Source: Actinomycetes bacterium (GTDB lineage Bacteria; Actinomycetota; Actinomycetes; Mycobacteriales; Micromonosporaceae). Taken from it: a stretch of DNA of 8,679 bases. This document shows positions 7,067 to 8,679 of this stretch, one piece after another. Numbering within the stretch: the first letter of the stretch is position 1; each line of letters begins with the position of its first letter. The notes beneath the pieces are model-generated. The model worked only from the letters and a program-made list of their open reading frames with translations, made no database searches and was not told the origin of the DNA. The position numbers and the translations under genes were made by a program. The stretch spans positions 1 to 8,679 of the forward strand of contig JAEZGP010000465.1 in the NCBI GenBank assembly GCA_023437285.1, read 5' to 3'.

Positions 7067-7155
7067 TCTGCTTCGCGGCCATCCCGCCACCGGGTCAGGG
7101 CCGGGTGGCCGGCCGCCGTGGTCGATTGACCGGGGCGGTCCGGTCGCGGCGGTGG
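7067..7155. other. Intergenic region with weak inverted repeats
   Basis: GCCACC near 7087 can pair with GGTGGC near 7104 (6 bp, 12-base loop), just after the LURP-one stop codon, and GACCG/CGGTC near 7128-7145 forms a second short stem. Either could be a weak terminator, but neither has a T-tail and such short stems are expected at this GC content. TTGACC at 7126-7131 resembles a -35 but is 24 bp from the -10-like hexamer, too far for a standard promoter. Confidence 0.25.
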
Positions 7156-7166
7156 GACACTTGACG
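7152..7166 (+). promoter_or_regulatory. Candidate leaderless promoter -10 region of the NYN gene
   Basis: Contains GACACT at 7156-7161, whose last base is eight bases before the ATG at 7169, the same distance as for the gene starting at 8667. The 15-bp context is shared with the region before the LURP-one gene. No ribosome binding site precedes the ATG. Confidence 0.4.
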
Positions 7167-7168
7167 AC

Positions 7169-8584
7169 ATGCCGGACCGTGACGACCTCGCCGACCCCTC
7201 GGGCGGCCCTGTGCCGGAGGGGGCGTCGTCCGATGAGTCCGGTATGTCCGTAGATAGCCCCATTGACGAGGGCGGCACCGCGGTGGACCCGCCACTGCCC
7301 GAGGCGGTACGCCAGAGGGTGGTGTCCCTCGCGGCGAACTCTCTCGGCGCGCTGAACGCCGACGAGCTGCCGGTCCCACTGCGCCGGGTCGCCAACTTCG
7401 CCCCGCAGCGACGGGCCCGCCTCGGCGGCGCCCTCATCGCCCTGCACCTCGACGCCGACCCGCTGTTCCGCCAACGCGTCGGCACGCGGGTGCGCGAATC
7501 GGCAGGCCCGCTGGGCACGGCCATCGCCGAGGGCACCGTCCCCGCCACCGCCGACCCCGTCGAGGTCGCCGCACTGGCGTACCTGTGCCGACCCGCCGGC
7601 TGGGCCGACCTGGTCGCCGCGGCCACCGAGGCCGTCCGCGTCGACGCCGAGAACGCCGCCATCGCCGACCGCATCCACACCGCCGAGCAGCGCGCGCTCC
7701 GCTTGGAGCACGAGCGCACCGTCGCCCGCGTCGAGGCCGACAAGCTCCGCGACGAACTCGCCCGGCTGCGCGAGGAGGCCGCGGCGCTCCGCGAGGAGGT
7801 GCGCACCCTCGGCCGAGGGCTGCGCGAGTCGCAGGCCCGGGAGAAGCGCGCGACCGAGCTGCTCGCCGTGGAGAAGGGCCGGGCCCAGCGCGCCGCCGCC
7901 GACAACGAGGCCGAACTGCGCCGGCTGCGTACCCGCCTCGCCGACGCCGAGGACCTGGCCAGCGGCGCGCGCCAGGCCGCCAAGGAGGCCCGGGCGGTCG
8001 ACGAGGCACGCCTGTGGCTGCTGCTGGAGACCATCGGCCAGGCCGCGGTCGGGCTGCGCCGCGAGCTCGCCCTTGACCCGGCCACCACGCTGCCGGCGGA
8101 CCATGTGGCCGCGACGATGGCGGCCCGCCCCGAGGAGGGGGGCCGGGCCAGCGCCCGCGCCCTGGAGGCCGACGACCCGGCTCGACTCGACCAGCTGCTG
8201 GCCCTGCCGCGGGTGCACCTCGTCGTCGACGGGTACAACGTCACCAAGCGCGGGTTCGGGGACCTGTCACTGGAGCAGCAGCGCAGCCGCCTCGTGGCCG
8301 CGCTGGCCGGCATCGCGGCGCAGAGTGGCGCCGAGACGACCGTGGTCTTCGACGGGGCCGAGAAGCTCAATGCCGTCCCGGGCATCCCCCGCAGCCTGCG
8401 GGTGCTGTTCAGCCGCAAGGGCGAGACCGCGGACGAGCTGATCCGGGCTCTGGTCCGGGCCGAGCCGCCGGGGCGCCCTGTCGTGGTGATCTCGTCTGAC
8501 CGCGAGGTGGCCGACGGGGTGCGCCGGCACGGCGCCTACCCTCTCTCGGCCGACACCCTGCTGCGCCGCATCGCCCGATCCTGA
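7169..8584 (+). CDS. Coiled-coil protein with C-terminal NYN (YacP-like) nuclease domain
   Basis: A 471-residue protein. Residues 1-40 are acidic and low in complexity, 42-150 are helical, and about 155-285 are a long, charged Glu/Arg/Ala-rich coiled coil that probably drives dimerisation. Residues 347-471 form an NYN/PIN-like domain: VVDGYNVTKRG with D354, TTVVFDG with D395, VLFSRKGETADELI with D422, and VVVISSDREVADGVRRHGA with D444. These four acidic positions are those expected for metal-dependent RNA cleavage in YacP/Rae1-type proteins, so a cytoplasmic RNase role is likely, though its RNA target is unknown. Actinobacterial homologues are usually annotated only as NYN domain or RNA-binding proteins. 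The start is the first ATG after the promoter-like motif; an internal Met at 26 would lose only the disordered part. Confidence 0.9.
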   Translation: MPDRDDLADPSGGPVPEGASSDESGMSVDSPIDEGGTAVDPPLPEAVRQRVVSLAANSLGALNADELPVPLRRVANFAPQRRARLGGALIALHLDADPLFRQRVGTRVRESAGPLGTAIAEGTVPATADPVEVAALAYLCRPAGWADLVAAATEAVRVDAENAAIADRIHTAEQRALRLEHERTVARVEADKLRDELARLREEAAALREEVRTLGRGLRESQAREKRATELLAVEKGRAQRAAADNEAELRRLRTRLADAEDLASGARQAAKEARAVDEARLWLLLETIGQAAVGLRRELALDPATTLPADHVAATMAARPEEGGRASARALEADDPARLDQLLALPRVHLVVDGYNVTKRGFGDLSLEQQRSRLVAALAGIAAQSGAETTVVFDGAEKLNAVPGIPRSLRVLFSRKGETADELIRALVRAEPPGRPVVVISSDREVADGVRRHGAYPLSADTLLRRIARS

Positions 8585-8601
8585 TGGCGACTCGCGTTTT
8601 C

Positions 8602-8637
8602 CCGAGCCATGGCGGGTGCGCCGGCGCTACGGCTCGG
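8602..8637 (+). terminator. GC-rich hairpin after the NYN gene
   Basis: CCGAGCC at 8602-8608 pairs exactly with GGCTCGG at 8631-8637. The 22-base loop can form a nested GGCG/CGCC stem at 8611-8622. It begins 17 bases after the stop codon and has no following T-run, as in many actinobacterial terminators. Confidence 0.45.
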
Positions 8638-8653
8638 CCGGCCGGCGGGTGGA

Positions 8654-8659
8654 TAGGGT
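8654..8659 (+). promoter_or_regulatory. -10 element TAGGGT of the gene at the right edge (leaderless)
   Basis: TAGGGT fits the actinobacterial TAnnnT -10 and ends eight bases before the ATG at 8667, so the message would start at the initiation codon. GAGG at 8662-8665 is only one base from the ATG, too close to serve as a ribosome binding site. Confidence 0.45.
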
Positions 8660-8666
8660 GCGAGGC

Positions 8667-8679
8667 ATGAGTCCCCGGG
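8667..8679 (+). CDS. 5' end of an unidentified gene (only MSPR visible)
   Basis: An ATG with a well-placed -10 hexamer just upstream opens a frame that leaves the window after four codons. The product cannot be guessed. It is called because promoter, start and the preceding hairpin are arranged like the other genes on this strand. Confidence 0.4.

Noticed and set aside
4847..8218. An antisense open frame of 1123 codons on the minus strand
   Set aside because: It is the mirror of ramB, the LURP-one gene and the NYN gene in GC-rich DNA, has low-complexity Arg/Gly/Val composition and shows no domain.
1..8679. tRNA, rRNA, riboswitch, transposase or integrase signatures
   Set aside because: None was seen on either strand by eye; a covariance-model scan was not possible here.

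Overview
The window is high-GC chromosomal DNA from an actinomycete. GC-rich third codon positions, a glyoxylate-shunt gene pair next to a RamB-type regulator, a DEDDh exonuclease/GIY-YIG fusion and a coiled-coil/NYN protein all fit Actinomycetota. The gene set and promoter style suggest Micromonosporaceae, but that placement is inferred from general resemblance and no marker gene proves it.

Layout from left to right. (1) 1-1174, minus strand: a DnaQ-like DEDDh exonuclease fused to a UvrC-like GIY-YIG domain; its C-terminal end lies outside the window. (2) About 1231-2062: a non-coding array of 21 imperfect palindromes, spaced about 42 bp, fills nearly the whole gap between the exonuclease gene and aceB. 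This is the most unusual thing in the window. (3) 2078-4884, minus strand: the aceA-aceB operon (isocitrate lyase, then malate synthase A), with stop and start overlapping as TGATG. (4) 4885-5023: a divergent control region carrying three TTGCSAA-type motifs, two of which form a 9-bp inverted repeat. (5) 5024-6433, plus strand: ramB, the probable acetate/glyoxylate regulator. (6) 6488-7066, plus: a LURP-one-related (Tubby/scramblase-fold) protein. (7) 7169-8584, plus: a coiled-coil protein with a C-terminal NYN (YacP-like) nuclease domain. (8) A GC-rich hairpin, a leaderless-type promoter and the first four codons of another gene at the right edge.

The central genes form one unit. AceA splits isocitrate into succinate and glyoxylate, and AceB condenses glyoxylate with acetyl-CoA to malate, which allows growth on acetate or fatty acids. 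RamB, transcribed divergently, would sense carbon status and act on the shared region and probably on its own promoter. The flanking genes have no evident link to this pathway.

The palindrome array has no protein-coding logic. Its unit length wanders between 38 and 43 bp, so no reading frame is kept. Its 12-bp cores are AT-richer than the surroundings, most are perfectly alternating pyrimidine-purine, and they recur close to every four helical turns. The two units nearest aceB form a 15-bp perfect inverted repeat that probably ends the aceAB transcript. I could not identify the array with any repeat family I know.
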